Part shown: piece after piece, positions 1 to 8,970 of the stretch
How positions within the stretch are numbered: position 1 is the stretch's first letter
Layout: the number at the start of each line of letters is the position of its first letter
NCBI RefSeq assembly: GCF_002887735.1
Contig: NZ_PKQP01000006.1
Location: 1-64,000, forward strand
Length of the DNA: 64,000 nt
Source: Stenotrophomonas bentonitica
Lineage (GTDB): Bacteria; Pseudomonadota; Gammaproteobacteria; Xanthomonadales; Xanthomonadaceae
Direction: 5' to 3'
Notes under the pieces: model-generated
Told to the model about the DNA's origin: nothing
Databases searched by the model: none
The model's input: only the letters and a program-made list of their open reading frames with translations
Translations under genes and position numbers: made by a program

Positions 1-96
1 GTCGCCCTTCTTCAGGTCGATGGCATCGCCTTCCTCGTCCCGGTTGTAGAACGCCTTCGCCAGCGCCCGATCCTCCTCTCGGCCCGACCTCCCCAT
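1..96 (-). CDS. 5' end of an unidentified gene, cut by the window edge
   Basis: Reading the minus strand from an ATG at 96 gives 32 open codons (MGRSGREEDR..., ending ...DLKKGD at the edge) with a charged, ordinary coding composition. The gene runs out of the window, so length and family are unknown. It points the same way as the nuclease-like gene at 344-1813. I do not recognise it and only claim that it is probably coding. Confidence 0.45.
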   Translation of the reverse strand, partial: MGRSGREEDRALAKAFYNRDEEGDAIDLKKGD

Positions 97-343
97 CGGC
101 AGGTTCCGGACAGGCGAGGCCAAGCCCGCTACGGTCCTCTTCAATCCGTTTTAGTCAAACGAATGCCAAGGCGACCCTGCACTGCCTGCAAGCGCGAGGA
201 CTCCTGTTGGCAAACGCAAGGACGGGGGAGCTGCAGGCCAGCGACGGGTCTTGCAAGTTGTTTTAGTCAGATCTTTATCAAGCGATGGAGGCGAGCTTGT
301 GTGGCTCAATCCCCGCACTGAACATCCGTCTGACGGTTGATCG
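97..343. other. Intergenic stretch with a repeated 10-mer
   Basis: No convincing gene is seen. The 10-mer GTTTTAGTCA occurs at 148-157 and again at 260-269, 112 bp apart in the same orientation, between two minus-strand genes. It could be a regulatory or recombination repeat or chance; nothing else supports a function. Confidence 0.3.
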
Positions 344-1813
344 TCACGGAGAACGGATGCCACTGGATCGCTGGCGCCGCAGCCGCTCGACCAGCCCCGG
401 CGACCGCCTCAGCGATTCGGCGGCGTCAGGGAAGAGAAAGGCGAGCAGATCGTCGTAGCGCCGGTCCGGTGCGTAGAGATCGTCGCCCCGGTCCCAACCT
501 TCTCGGTACAGGTCGCGCTTCTTCTTCCAGCCCTCGACGTTGCCATTGGCAGCAAAGTCTGTGGTCCGATTGAAGTGACCGAGCATCACCGAGAAGGCCC
601 AAAGAGCACTCTTGTGCCGATCGAACAGGTTGTGAGCCAGGCCCATCAGGTTTGGGAGACGGCAGGCCACGGGCTTGCCATGCTTGGCCGAGTAAGCCGC
701 TTGAAGGTGATAGAAGGGTCCATCACCGCCATACAGAGCCTGCGGTAACTCCAACCCCACCTCCTTAAAACGAAGCCGGAGGGTCAGCCATTGAGGGCTC
801 CCATCCGTTTGCCTAGCGAAGCCAACCACCGCCGCTTCCATTGCTTCACGCAACGCTTGGTCACGCGCTTCTCGTCGGGCATGCTGTTCCTGCTCCCGCC
901 GTTGGCGCAGCTTCGCCAGCGCTCCATCGAAGTCGTAGAAGTAGGCCCGCGGCACACCGCCATCGCTGACGTCGAAGCGGAGATCGTCAAACTCAATCAC
1001 CTTTTGAGCCAGACGGTGGCCCTCGTTTCCCCGCTCGTCGAGGGTCGGTTCGTGCCACGCGCAGTGGAGCATGAACCGCCGCTCTTGCCGCGATTGCTCC
1101 AAGGTTTGGGAATCGATACGAAATCCGTTCCGGTTGTTGGAGTAGAAGATGTCGTCCTCTGCCTGTTTGAACACCGTCGAGTCCAAGTCTCGAAAGAACC
1201 AGAGAAGCAAACCGTCGTTGCGGCGGTAGAAGCTCATCCGCTCAGCGATGACGTGCAGGAAGGTCGTCGACAGCTGCACCTCGAAGGCAACCCTGCGGCC
1301 CTGCCATGCGCTCTGCACGTCGGGCTGGCGCCATCGCACGCGATCCACGTCCTTCCAGCGGGCTTCGGTCTGGGTCCCGGTGAATCGCACGTCCGCAGCC
1401 AAGCTCTCTTCCAAGACCCTCTTGAGGTGCTTGTGCTGAGCCCCTTCCTTAGCGAGAGCGAATTTGCGCTCGCAGATCTCGGCCGGGGACAGCCCGCCCT
1501 GGCCGGGGCACTCCTGAGTGTCAAAGCGGTGTCTGAAGAAGAACCGATCCTCCGACTTGTCGTCGGTGGCAAACGACCGCAGCACCATGGCCTTTCCACA
1601 GTCGGGGCAGACATAACGCTCCCGCCCCTCGATCAGATCGTTCTCCAACGCCACGCGCTTGTCCGCGACGATGGCACCGTAGGACGCGCTGCCCAAAAAC
1701 TCAGCCAGGGACACCAGCCGCCCAGAATCGCGATCATGCACTTCGTCGTATTGGCGCTTCAGCGCCAGAGCAACCCGTCGCGGGGATTCCAAGGGATCAG
1801 GCAGCGGTTCCAT
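344..1813 (-). CDS. CoiA/DUF6035-like protein, candidate PD-(D/E)XK nuclease
   Basis: 489 residues from ATG at 1813. The N-terminal part has a Cys pair (VCPDCGKAM, about residue 70) followed by an HRFDTQEC segment, which looks like a zinc site. It is followed by a nuclease-like core with QPDV...VAFEVQLS (about residues 165-185), matching the acidic and E-x-Q spacing of CoiA-like restriction-endonuclease-fold proteins. The C-terminal half is charged and helical with no motif I know. The fold assignment is an inference; the family resembles the DUF6035/competence-CoiA-like proteins found in mobile islands. It sits next to a Gabija pair and HNH genes, which fits a role in DNA defence or DNA processing. 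Moderately sure of the family, unsure of the activity. Confidence 0.55.
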   Translation of the reverse strand: MEPLPDPLESPRRVALALKRQYDEVHDRDSGRLVSLAEFLGSASYGAIVADKRVALENDLIEGRERYVCPDCGKAMVLRSFATDDKSEDRFFFRHRFDTQECPGQGGLSPAEICERKFALAKEGAQHKHLKRVLEESLAADVRFTGTQTEARWKDVDRVRWRQPDVQSAWQGRRVAFEVQLSTTFLHVIAERMSFYRRNDGLLLWFFRDLDSTVFKQAEDDIFYSNNRNGFRIDSQTLEQSRQERRFMLHCAWHEPTLDERGNEGHRLAQKVIEFDDLRFDVSDGGVPRAYFYDFDGALAKLRQRREQEQHARREARDQALREAMEAAVVGFARQTDGSPQWLTLRLRFKEVGLELPQALYGGDGPFYHLQAAYSAKHGKPVACRLPNLMGLAHNLFDRHKSALWAFSVMLGHFNRTTDFAANGNVEGWKKKRDLYREGWDRGDDLYAPDRRYDDLLAFLFPDAAESLRRSPGLVERLRRQRSSGIRSP

Positions 1814-2123
1814 GCCTCATTCTACGAGTCCTGGCTCTCAGGTGATGAGACGGATCCAGCGATGGCTCCGGGCGTCGCCACAAGTGGTACTGGGGTACGG
1901 GTCGTCGACCGGCTAGCTTCTACCTCCCTTCCCGTTGCCCTTTGACCGATCCGCGCTAGAAAGGATGGAACGCGAAGACCACAGATGCCAAGGACTTCAA
2001 CATGGCTGGGCATCACCCCTCGATTCATCCAAGCAAGCCTGTTCCGTGGCGAGCACCACCGAAGCCCAGGGCCGCCTGGACCAGACCGGAGAGTGCATTG
2101 AGAACACGTGGAGCGACTCAGTG

Positions 2124-2762
2124 ATGGACGTCATGCCGTTCCTTCATGCCATTGCTCAGGCAGAGACTCCTCCCCGTGCGCCCAACAACGGCTGGCGCCA
2201 TGGCGCTGGCCGTGCTGCGTCTGGAAACACGTGTGCCTTCTGTACGTCCGCCCTGGACCTCGCCTCTCCGCAGTCCTGGAGGCTGATAGCCCTCGTGCCG
2301 CTGGAACTCGGAGGGCCGCCTCACATCAGCGACAACTGGGTGCCTTCGTGCCGTCGCTGTGCTGCGACCAGGGGAATGAGGGACGTGGTGAGCTGGATGG
2401 AGTGGCACGCGTCTTTCGACCCTGCAGTGGTGTCCGCGCTGCTGGAGCAGAGGACAGCCGCGTTGCTCTTTGCGGAGAACCACTTCACCGCGCTGTTGCG
2501 TTACTCCAACCGACATCGCCACCTGAGCTCCCTGGCGTCCCGTTTCAGCCATCCCCGCTTCCTAGTGCATGCATGGTCTGGTCCCCGATATACCGCACTC
2601 CCTGCTAGGAGGCGAGCTAAGAGATGGATCAGCGATTCGCGATCCGGCATTCATTCGAGGAGCTCATGCCATGCCCACCGGGCTACTTTTTCTACACCAA
2701 GCACTGAGAAGGCCACCCCCGGATACAACCGCATCGCGGCAACCGAAGCAAGATCAGGATAG
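2124..2762 (+). CDS. Small HNH-like zinc-binding protein (degenerate)
   Basis: An open frame of 212 codons from ATG 2124; the frame is open further upstream from 1935, but that part looks non-coding. The core reads CAFC...(about 30 residues)...LVPLELGGPPHISDNWVPSCRRC, the layout of an HNH zinc finger (CxxC, middle Pro-Leu-x-x-Gly-Gly, Asn, CxxC). The usual first His (as in DHV) is absent, so catalysis is doubtful. The last 70 or so residues become Ser/Arg-rich and unlike the first part, which may mean a frameshift near 2580 or a poorly conserved tail. It is convergent with gajB. Function unknown. Confidence 0.5.
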   Translation: MDVMPFLHAIAQAETPPRAPNNGWRHGAGRAASGNTCAFCTSALDLASPQSWRLIALVPLELGGPPHISDNWVPSCRRCAATRGMRDVVSWMEWHASFDPAVVSALLEQRTAALLFAENHFTALLRYSNRHRHLSSLASRFSHPRFLVHAWSGPRYTALPARRRAKRWISDSRSGIHSRSSCHAHRATFSTPSTEKATPGYNRIAATEARSG

Positions 2763-2846
2763 AGCTCCGTTGATGACTGCCGCTGCTACCACAGGCGACC
2801 CCACTACCGCTGAGATGCGTTCACCACACGCGGAGAGAGTCCACGA

Positions 2847-4241
2847 TCACGAGGGAAGTGGAAAGTGAACTTCAGGCGTAGAGGACGAAATCACCAGAGA
2901 AGTGCGTGCTCGCGACAAGGCAACGTAGAAGAGCTTCGCCTGCGCGCCCTCGTCATCCTCATTCGAAAAATGAAGGGCATCTGGCACGGCCACCCGATCA
3001 AACTCCAGCCCCTTCAGCAACAGCGGCGTCGAGACCGTGCGCTTGGGAAGAAGGCGCCCCATGTGGCTAACGCGCTGGCGTGTAACAGATGCGCTCGCTA
3101 CCAACGTGGCATGCTTTCCTTCGGCCAACGCAGAAAGCGCCTTAGCTGTGTCCCGAAGAAGCTCTGCACGAAACGATCTGGCCCGGCTGTGCAGTCGACA
3201 CGCAGAGAGGACCTGCACTGCTGCACCCGGATCCCCCGTTGAGGAAAGCGCCTTATAGGCCGTTTGCGCCATTCCTTCAACTCGCACGTCTTCTTCGGGC
3301 CCCGGCTCGCCAGGAATCAGCGGCTTGAACAACACCGCCGACCTTACCAACGTGCGAAGCAACACCTCTCGCTGGCCACTGGAGGACGTGTCCCAGTTGG
3401 CGGCGAACTGCTGCAAAGACTTGCAAGCGATGTCTTCGATGGCTTGGTATGCAGCCCTGCTCGATTTGGCCAACTGCTCGCAGGTGGCACGACGGCAGTG
3501 AATCGCCGCCACGCTGCCACGAACGTCATCCAACTCGTGGAAGAGTGGGGACAGATCATAAGCGTTTTCACAGCGGAGGAAGACCGCCGGCCCGCCGGTC
3601 AAGTCCACGCGTTCGCCACGCTCCAGCTTTCCCCTCACCTGCGCTATCCACTCTCCCAGTGCGGGGTTGGTTTTCTTCCAACGCATGGGTTCTCTGAGTT
3701 CCTCCACAAGAGGGAAGGCAGGAAAGACGTCGCGCCCCCAAGACACGGCCGGCCCGGCGAAACCGAAAATGCCTTGCATGGCATCGCCAAAGACAATGGT
3801 GGGCAACTGTTCTGCCAGTGCGATCACGAGGCGGTGCTGGTGCAAATCGCAATCCTGATACTCATCCACCAACAGCCGATCGTAAGAGGCCGCAATGACG
3901 TCCCGAACCGGCGATACAGAGAGTACATCCAGCCCCCCGGTGTACAAGCTGTTCCACTCGCTGCCATGCGGCATCCTACCCAACGGCTTCCCTAACTTCG
4001 GGAACGCTGCTATGTATCGGGTTGCCCAGCTCGCAAGCGTATCGACAGCAGCCGAGCGGGGATCAATGCCCAAGCGACTCATGCGAGCGCGCAACGCGTG
4101 AACGCCGGCGTGGGTGTGCGTCAGCACCAGCGTCCGACCCGACATGCCCGCAATCTTGGCGATCAGCTCAGTCTTCCCATGCCCGGCGGGGGCCACCACA
4201 CTCCCCCGCCTCACCCCCAAGAGGCTTCTTGCACTAGGCAT
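2847..4241 (-). CDS. gajB: GajB-like UvrD/PcrA-family helicase of a Gabija system
   Basis: About 464 residues, close to the roughly 490 of known GajB. I chose ATG 4241 because it lies inside the end of gajA (ATGCCTAG overlap) with a GGAG 7 nt upstream. An ATG 15 bp earlier is also open. Superfamily 1 motifs are complete: Walker A APAGHGKT (17-24), motif II DEYQD (126-130), motif III FGDAMQGIFG (151-160), motif IV REPMRW, motif V GLEFDRVAV and motif VI LFYVALSRAR. In Gabija, GajB works with the GajA nuclease and senses DNA ends made during phage attack (established for the family). The stop/start overlap with gajA implies coupled translation and a fixed subunit ratio. Confidence 0.85.
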   Translation of the reverse strand: MPSARSLLGVRRGSVVAPAGHGKTELIAKIAGMSGRTLVLTHTHAGVHALRARMSRLGIDPRSAAVDTLASWATRYIAAFPKLGKPLGRMPHGSEWNSLYTGGLDVLSVSPVRDVIAASYDRLLVDEYQDCDLHQHRLVIALAEQLPTIVFGDAMQGIFGFAGPAVSWGRDVFPAFPLVEELREPMRWKKTNPALGEWIAQVRGKLERGERVDLTGGPAVFLRCENAYDLSPLFHELDDVRGSVAAIHCRRATCEQLAKSSRAAYQAIEDIACKSLQQFAANWDTSSSGQREVLLRTLVRSAVLFKPLIPGEPGPEEDVRVEGMAQTAYKALSSTGDPGAAVQVLSACRLHSRARSFRAELLRDTAKALSALAEGKHATLVASASVTRQRVSHMGRLLPKRTVSTPLLLKGLEFDRVAVPDALHFSNEDDEGAQAKLFYVALSRARTSLVISSSTPEVHFPLPS

Positions 4242-5967
4242 AAAGCCACTCCTCAATCTCCTTCAGGGCAAGAGCAAGTTCGGAGGTTGGCCCCTGTGCT
4301 ACTGCACGGTCAACAACGGGAGCCAACCCTCGGGCGATGTAGTGATTCTTGAACCAGGAGTTCTGTTTGGCCAATAGGCCAAGCCTTTGCATGATTTCCT
4401 GCCGATCCAACCCCAGCATGACGTCCATGCTTGCGAACGACCCGTTCCCGACACCCCTGTCACCAGCTTCGGAGAATGCCTTGTTGAGCTGATCGATGAC
4501 CGTCGCCTCCCCTTTGTATCGCTCAGCTTCCAACAACAGCTCGTCCACAAGCGCATCGTCGGCAACCCCCGCAAACAGCGCCTCCTCAATGGCCATGGCA
4601 GTTGGATAAGTAATGGTGTGGACCCCTGCCTTATCCAACGCCTTTTGCTGCTTCGCGAGCACAGGAACGTCCGAGTCCCGGTACAGGGCCGTCGCGTAGC
4701 CCAATGCCGACAGCGCGGTCGCCATCTGCGGCGCATTGGCTCCCCCCCCATCCACTACACACGCACCGCGCTGTTCAATGGATGCCCCGGCATGCCTGGT
4801 TGGGTAAAGCTCGCGAAGGCCAAGGATCAACCCCATCTCCGTCTCGCCTTCGCACACCAAAAGCCGCCGTGCGAACAAAGCCCTCGGCATGTGCTTAAGC
4901 ACCTTGCGAAGCGCATCCTGATCGATTGGATGGAGCACCTTCACGGCGCTCCCTGAGGCACGGCGGCAGACGTAGAGGCTCGCCGGCGGGACTTCACTGA
5001 GAGCCACATCGGAGTGAGTGGTCATGACGATTTGACCAGCCGGCTTGGCCAACGCCGCAGCAGCGGCTTGCGACTGGCGTAGATGAACGATGGCGCCCAG
5101 AATCCGATGAGGCTCCAATCCCTGTTCGATCTCGTCGACCAGGATGATCGCCCCGTCCTCAATCGCCGCGCGTTGAATAGCCAACGTAGCAAGTCGCCTT
5201 GTTCCGGTACCGGCCAGTCGCAGAGGCACGAAGCCGTCATGAAGCGCGATGGAGCCGGAAGAGAAGCCGCCCCTAAGCAGCTCCAGACCTGGGATGTATT
5301 CGTCTTCGACCAGCGCTCCAATTTCGATAGCTCGCGCCTGGGCTTCCTTGGCCACCTTGGCCAGGCTCGGGATCTTGTGCAACTGAGTACTGGCCTTAGC
5401 GGTCCTATACGCCTCCGCCAATTGCTGGGCCGCCTCGTCCCCAGACTCCGTGAGCTTGGACAGGATGGAACCTTGGCCCCATGTCAGGTGTCGGGCATCG
5501 TCGCCAGTCAGGCGTACTACCCGGAACAGCGCACGGTCGCGATTGGACATGGTTCGGGGGTAAGACGCCCGATCATTGACCACCTCCCATACAGGCTCCA
5601 TGGTGGCATCGACCGTCAGACGCACCGTCAGGACCGCCTCGTCCCCATCTTCGGGTTCGTCTCTCAGAGTTCCGTCCGGGGCCAGGCCTCGAATATGAAG
5701 GCCGAATTTCTCATCTGAGAGCAATGGCCTTGAAAGCTCTGCGATCGTGACTTCGATCTTGATTGAGCGGGATGTGTCGCAATCTCGGAAGTCGGCCTCG
5801 CCAAAGGTGTACCACCGGGAGGACAGCGCTGCTTCAATCGCATCCAGAACCGTAGACTTCCCCGAATCCCCTGGACCAATCAAGCAACAGAGCGGCGACG
5901 CCTTGAGCGTCCACTCAAGCTCACTGATTCCGCGGAAGTTCCGCACCGACAACGTCACTATCCTCAC
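4234..5967 (-). CDS. gajA: GajA-like OLD-family ATPase-TOPRIM nuclease of a Gabija system
   Basis: 577 residues, matching the roughly 578 of characterised GajA. ABC-type ATPase head: Walker A GPGDSGKST (31-39), signature-like GTGTRRLATLA (about 253-263), Walker B AIILVDE (273-279), H-loop TTHSD (316-320). It is followed by a TOPRIM domain with the conserved Glu in VCEGETE (about 373) and the acidic pair RDSD (431-433). An ATPase-TOPRIM protein paired with a UvrD-like gene defines class 2 OLD, i.e. Gabija, a nicking nuclease complex released by nucleotide depletion in phage infection (family knowledge). All key residues look intact, so the system may be active. The divergent gap 5968-6170 must hold the promoter. 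Confidence 0.88.
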   Translation of the reverse strand: MRIVTLSVRNFRGISELEWTLKASPLCCLIGPGDSGKSTVLDAIEAALSSRWYTFGEADFRDCDTSRSIKIEVTIAELSRPLLSDEKFGLHIRGLAPDGTLRDEPEDGDEAVLTVRLTVDATMEPVWEVVNDRASYPRTMSNRDRALFRVVRLTGDDARHLTWGQGSILSKLTESGDEAAQQLAEAYRTAKASTQLHKIPSLAKVAKEAQARAIEIGALVEDEYIPGLELLRGGFSSGSIALHDGFVPLRLAGTGTRRLATLAIQRAAIEDGAIILVDEIEQGLEPHRILGAIVHLRQSQAAAAALAKPAGQIVMTTHSDVALSEVPPASLYVCRRASGSAVKVLHPIDQDALRKVLKHMPRALFARRLLVCEGETEMGLILGLRELYPTRHAGASIEQRGACVVDGGGANAPQMATALSALGYATALYRDSDVPVLAKQQKALDKAGVHTITYPTAMAIEEALFAGVADDALVDELLLEAERYKGEATVIDQLNKAFSEAGDRGVGNGSFASMDVMLGLDRQEIMQRLGLLAKQNSWFKNHYIARGLAPVVDRAVAQGPTSELALALKEIEEWLYA

Positions 5968-6170
5968 GATTTCCCTCGATCCGTCGAATACCCTTGGCCG
6001 GGCGGGTCTAGCTTACTGCCTCGGGCGGGTTGCAACCTGACACTGGCTCGGCTACAAGGGAGTTGCCGTCCGTAAACGCGTCGGTGTTGTGCCCGCATAG
6101 CCAATAGGCTCCGGGTGCCCGAGGTCCACCCAATGGGGCACGGGAATCCTTTTCGATTCCGGAGCCATCC

Positions 6171-6554
6171 ATGACGGCCAAGCGCCTCAAATCCATCCGC
6201 ACGTCTGCCCTCCATTTCCAGTCGGGCGGTTGCTTCTATCGCGGCCTGCCGATGTGGCTCGCTGCACCTTCAGAGCTCGGACTGAGGCCCCGTAACGCTC
6301 GAGCCTTTCAATGCACCGCCGAGCACCTTGTGGCTCAGCAAGACGGCGGACTAGACACCCCTGAGAACATCGTGGCCGCTTGCATCTTTTGCAACCAGCG
6401 CCGGCACAAGCGGCGCGGTCCGGCGCCCGCACCCAAACTCTTTAGAGCTCATGTCCAACGGCGCCTCTCTCGTGGAAAATGGCATGGAGCTCTGCGCGTC
6501 AGCAGACCACAAGGACAGGGGACATTCGGTGCTGAAGAAATTTGCGTTTCTTGA
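6171..6554 (+). CDS. Small HNH endonuclease-like protein with a Cys-to-Arg change
   Basis: 127 residues from ATG 6171 with GGAG 6 nt upstream. Layout GGCFYRGLPMW...CTAEHLVAQQDGGLDTPENIVAACIFCNQRRHK is that of an HNH finger: the EHL.A..DGG.....NIV.AC..CN block is complete. The first knuckle, normally CFYCG, reads CFYRG, so one zinc ligand appears lost. HNH enzymes of this shape cut DNA in phages and restriction systems. The last 40 residues overlap the start of the next gene, so the two are probably translated together. Whether it is active is open. Confidence 0.65.
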   Translation: MTAKRLKSIRTSALHFQSGGCFYRGLPMWLAAPSELGLRPRNARAFQCTAEHLVAQQDGGLDTPENIVAACIFCNQRRHKRRGPAPAPKLFRAHVQRRLSRGKWHGALRVSRPQGQGTFGAEEICVS

Positions 6555-7830
6555 ATATGGCGTGGAGCTAAAAGCTCACATTTCTTCGGTTTCGGGCTTC
6601 ACAGAAAGCCCTAAAGAACTTGTTGTGAGCCTCTGGGAACACGACTTCAACGAAGATTTCTCTCGATATCATGGACATATGACCGCTTGGTCAGGCGCCG
6701 GTGAAAAAAGGTTCCGGAAACAAGTCTTGGAAGCCAATCGCGAGAGACTTCCCATACGCGTCGTCCTTGCAACGTCCCAGCAGCCTGACATGGTTCGTGC
6801 CGGCCGGGCCTCCGACGCTGATAACGATTTTGTGCCCCGCTTTGACCTCGTGGGTTGGTTGATCAACCTTGATCGAGACAACGTTGAGTTCAAGTTCGAA
6901 AAGACTGGAACCGCATGGGTGAAGCCGACTGTGCAGTCAGCTGAATCCGTCGCAGTATCTGATAAGAGTGACGAAACGGATCTCGCCCTGTCCACTCCAG
7001 ATGCTAGGTATTGGCGTGCAGTCGAAGCTATTGAGGCACTGGGAGAAGGAACCGTAGCTGAGACCGTAGCTTGGCTAGAGAGTCACTATCCAGGCGATCC
7101 GCTGGGCGATCCTCGCGCAAGCCTTGAGCACGTCACAGTCAACGCCACAACTCGTCCCCACTACGACAAAGCACGCAGTAACTGGCGAAGCGATAGCGGC
7201 CATCCTCGTGATCGATTGTTCAAGGTCACTGAGAAGAACCCGATCCGCACAACCTACATTCCATTCGATCCCACTAGTCACGGCCATGTCGACTTACAAA
7301 AGTCCGCAGAAGGAAAGTGGGAAGTTGTCCAGTTGCCCATGAGCGAGTTGGCATTGGCCGAAGCGGAAGCTCAAGCCACTGCACCGCCGCTGCCAATCGA
7401 CTCTGACCATGATTCCCGCGTGTGGGCCATGAAAGCCATTGCGCAAAGGCAAGGCCAGTCTCTTTTTAGATCCATGTTGATCGAAGCTTACGACGGCAAG
7501 TGTGCAGTTACAGGCTCAAATGCGACCGCTGTTCTGGAAGCCGCACACATTGAACCCTACCGCGGGACTCACACGAATCGCATTGACAATGGACTCCTCT
7601 TGCGAAGCGACATTCACACGCTTTTCGACCTTGGCTTGGTTTGGCTCACCGCCGACTACCTGCTGGTCGTTGCACCTAGCTTGAAGGGGAGCGATTACGA
7701 AGCATTTGATGGTTTGCCGTTACGACTTCCTACCATAAAAGCGCATTTGCCCAATCCCGCTCACTTGATGAAGCATGCACAGCTTGCTAGAGAGAAGAAT
7801 GGCCTGCCTGACCCCGCTGAACTAAAATGA
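6529..7830 (+). CDS. HNH endonuclease-domain protein (restriction-like)
   Basis: About 433 residues from GTG 6529, chosen for an AGGGG 7 nt upstream; an ATG at 6451 in the same frame is the alternative. The C-terminal domain (about 325-400) has FRSMLIEAYDGKCAVTGS...LEAAHIEPYRG...NGLLLRSDIHTLFDLGLVWL, a complete HNH_2-type core (AAHI, N, DIHTLFD). The N-terminal 300 residues are not recognised and probably read the target, as in restriction enzymes of the McrA-like type. It overlaps the small HNH gene by 26 bp (or 104 bp with the earlier start). No methyltransferase is seen nearby, so a modification-dependent or phage-triggered enzyme is more likely than a classical type II pair. That is inference. 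Confidence 0.75.
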   Translation: MLKKFAFLEYGVELKAHISSVSGFTESPKELVVSLWEHDFNEDFSRYHGHMTAWSGAGEKRFRKQVLEANRERLPIRVVLATSQQPDMVRAGRASDADNDFVPRFDLVGWLINLDRDNVEFKFEKTGTAWVKPTVQSAESVAVSDKSDETDLALSTPDARYWRAVEAIEALGEGTVAETVAWLESHYPGDPLGDPRASLEHVTVNATTRPHYDKARSNWRSDSGHPRDRLFKVTEKNPIRTTYIPFDPTSHGHVDLQKSAEGKWEVVQLPMSELALAEAEAQATAPPLPIDSDHDSRVWAMKAIAQRQGQSLFRSMLIEAYDGKCAVTGSNATAVLEAAHIEPYRGTHTNRIDNGLLLRSDIHTLFDLGLVWLTADYLLVVAPSLKGSDYEAFDGLPLRLPTIKAHLPNPAHLMKHAQLAREKNGLPDPAELK

Positions 7831-7990
7831 AGCGCTAGCCCAATTCAGTAGCTGATCTGAAGCAAAAAATAGGCCGGGGGAGCCGGCCGAAGGATCCCGA
7901 GAAACAAGGGATGGGCAGCAGCATGCCCGCCCTGATTCGCAGGAGTTGAGACCCTTGGCCGAAATCCCGCCTGTGCTCCTGACGCAGCTG

Positions 7991-8449
7991 TCAGCCCTCA
8001 GCTGGCAGCTTGACGAGCTCCACCCAACCCGACTGCGCCGTGGACGCGCTCGCCATCAACGGCCCGTGCTCAAAGATGACTTTTAGTTGGTCCACGCCGG
8101 CTTGGTCTTGCGGGAAGAACGGGCCGTCTGGGCAGTAGACGAAATGATCGCCTTGCAGGGCATCGCAGGCCTGGCAATGATTGGCCAAGTGAGTTTGGTC
8201 GGCCGTATGTGAGTAGTTGGGTTTGAGCCAGGGCGAAGCCGCCCGCACGCGAGCCATAGTCCCGGCGTCGAGATCTGAGATGTATTTGAGCAGGGCTGCA
8301 CCACCCTCTTCCGGGCATTCCTCGTCTTCGTTGTCGATACAGCCGGGCACCCAGATGGCCGTGACCGTCGTTGCAGCCGAGCACTTCCAGCAGGTGGTTC
8401 CGCTTTGGAGGAGCGCGCAGCTGATGGCCGAGATGTTCAGATCGGTCAT
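7991..8449 (-). CDS. Zinc-ribbon-like conserved protein, third gene of the AbiJ-like unit
   Basis: 152 residues from ATG 8449, which overlaps the stop of the upstream gene (ATGA), so translation is coupled. The frame is open further upstream, but that reading is Arg-rich nonsense shadowing the interrupted gene. Two cysteine pairs, CWKC (about 20-23) and CQAC (about 92-95), plus further Cys and acidic residues, suggest a zinc-binding fold. It ends VELVKLPAEG. No catalytic motif is visible. It most likely works with the abortive-infection-like gene two places upstream. Function unknown. Confidence 0.6.
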   Translation of the reverse strand: MTDLNISAISCALLQSGTTCWKCSAATTVTAIWVPGCIDNEDEECPEEGGAALLKYISDLDAGTMARVRAASPWLKPNYSHTADQTHLANHCQACDALQGDHFVYCPDGPFFPQDQAGVDQLKVIFEHGPLMASASTAQSGWVELVKLPAEG

Positions 8450-8904
8450 GGGGATGGGTGCACATAAGCACCGCGATCCCAGGAGCGGTAACGCCAAGGC
8501 ACCACCTGTTCCAGCGGGGTGAAGCGTGGGCTTGGAAGGTTGGTCAGGTCCCGAATGGCGTAGCGAAGAGTCGCGATTTGGGCCTCCGGGACGAACAGCC
8601 ACAGTCTGGCGATCCAGTCGGCCAGCACGCCGCTGTCGCGCTCCATGGCCACACGAACGCCAGGCCAACGTTCGTTCCACCCTTTTAGGCGCGCGAGAAG
8701 CGAGGGTGCACGGGCGGCGTAGGTGATTTAGCACAAGAAAGCGGCTTGCTCTTTGAAGCTGACCGCCAAGGCGTCGCAATACCAATGCGGCCCGCTGATG
8801 TCGGGATTGCTCCCTTCGTTGAGCTGGATGCAACACTGGCTGTTGACGAAGAGCGCGCGGTCCGCGCGAAGGTAATCCAGCACTACGCCTTCGAAATGAT
8901 CCAT
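8446..8904 (-). pseudogene. Conserved hypothetical gene interrupted by one in-frame TAA
   Basis: Reading minus from ATG 8904 gives MDHFEGVVLDYLRADR... up to ...EQAAFLC, then TAA at 8728-8730, then in the same frame ITYAARAPSLLARLKGWNE... to a stop at 8446. The two halves read as one 152-residue protein with good coding character (DWIARLWLFVPEAQ, PWRYRSWDRG near the end). One base change (probably GAA to TAA, inferred) would explain the break. The family is a conserved hypothetical I have seen in accessory islands, without known function. The frame also looks coding upstream of 8904 (VAERLQESPG), so the original start may lie near the stop of the AbiJ-like gene. Confidence 0.7.
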
Positions 8905-8970
8905 CCTTACATCTGCTCCATGGATGCCCGGACTTTCCTGCAGGCGTTCGGCAACCTTGCCGCGCCACCG

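Noticed and set aside
8450..8968. N-terminal extension of the zinc-ribbon-like gene up to 8968
   Set aside because: Arg-rich reading that shadows the interrupted conserved gene in another frame; the ATG at 8449 overlapping its stop is a better start.
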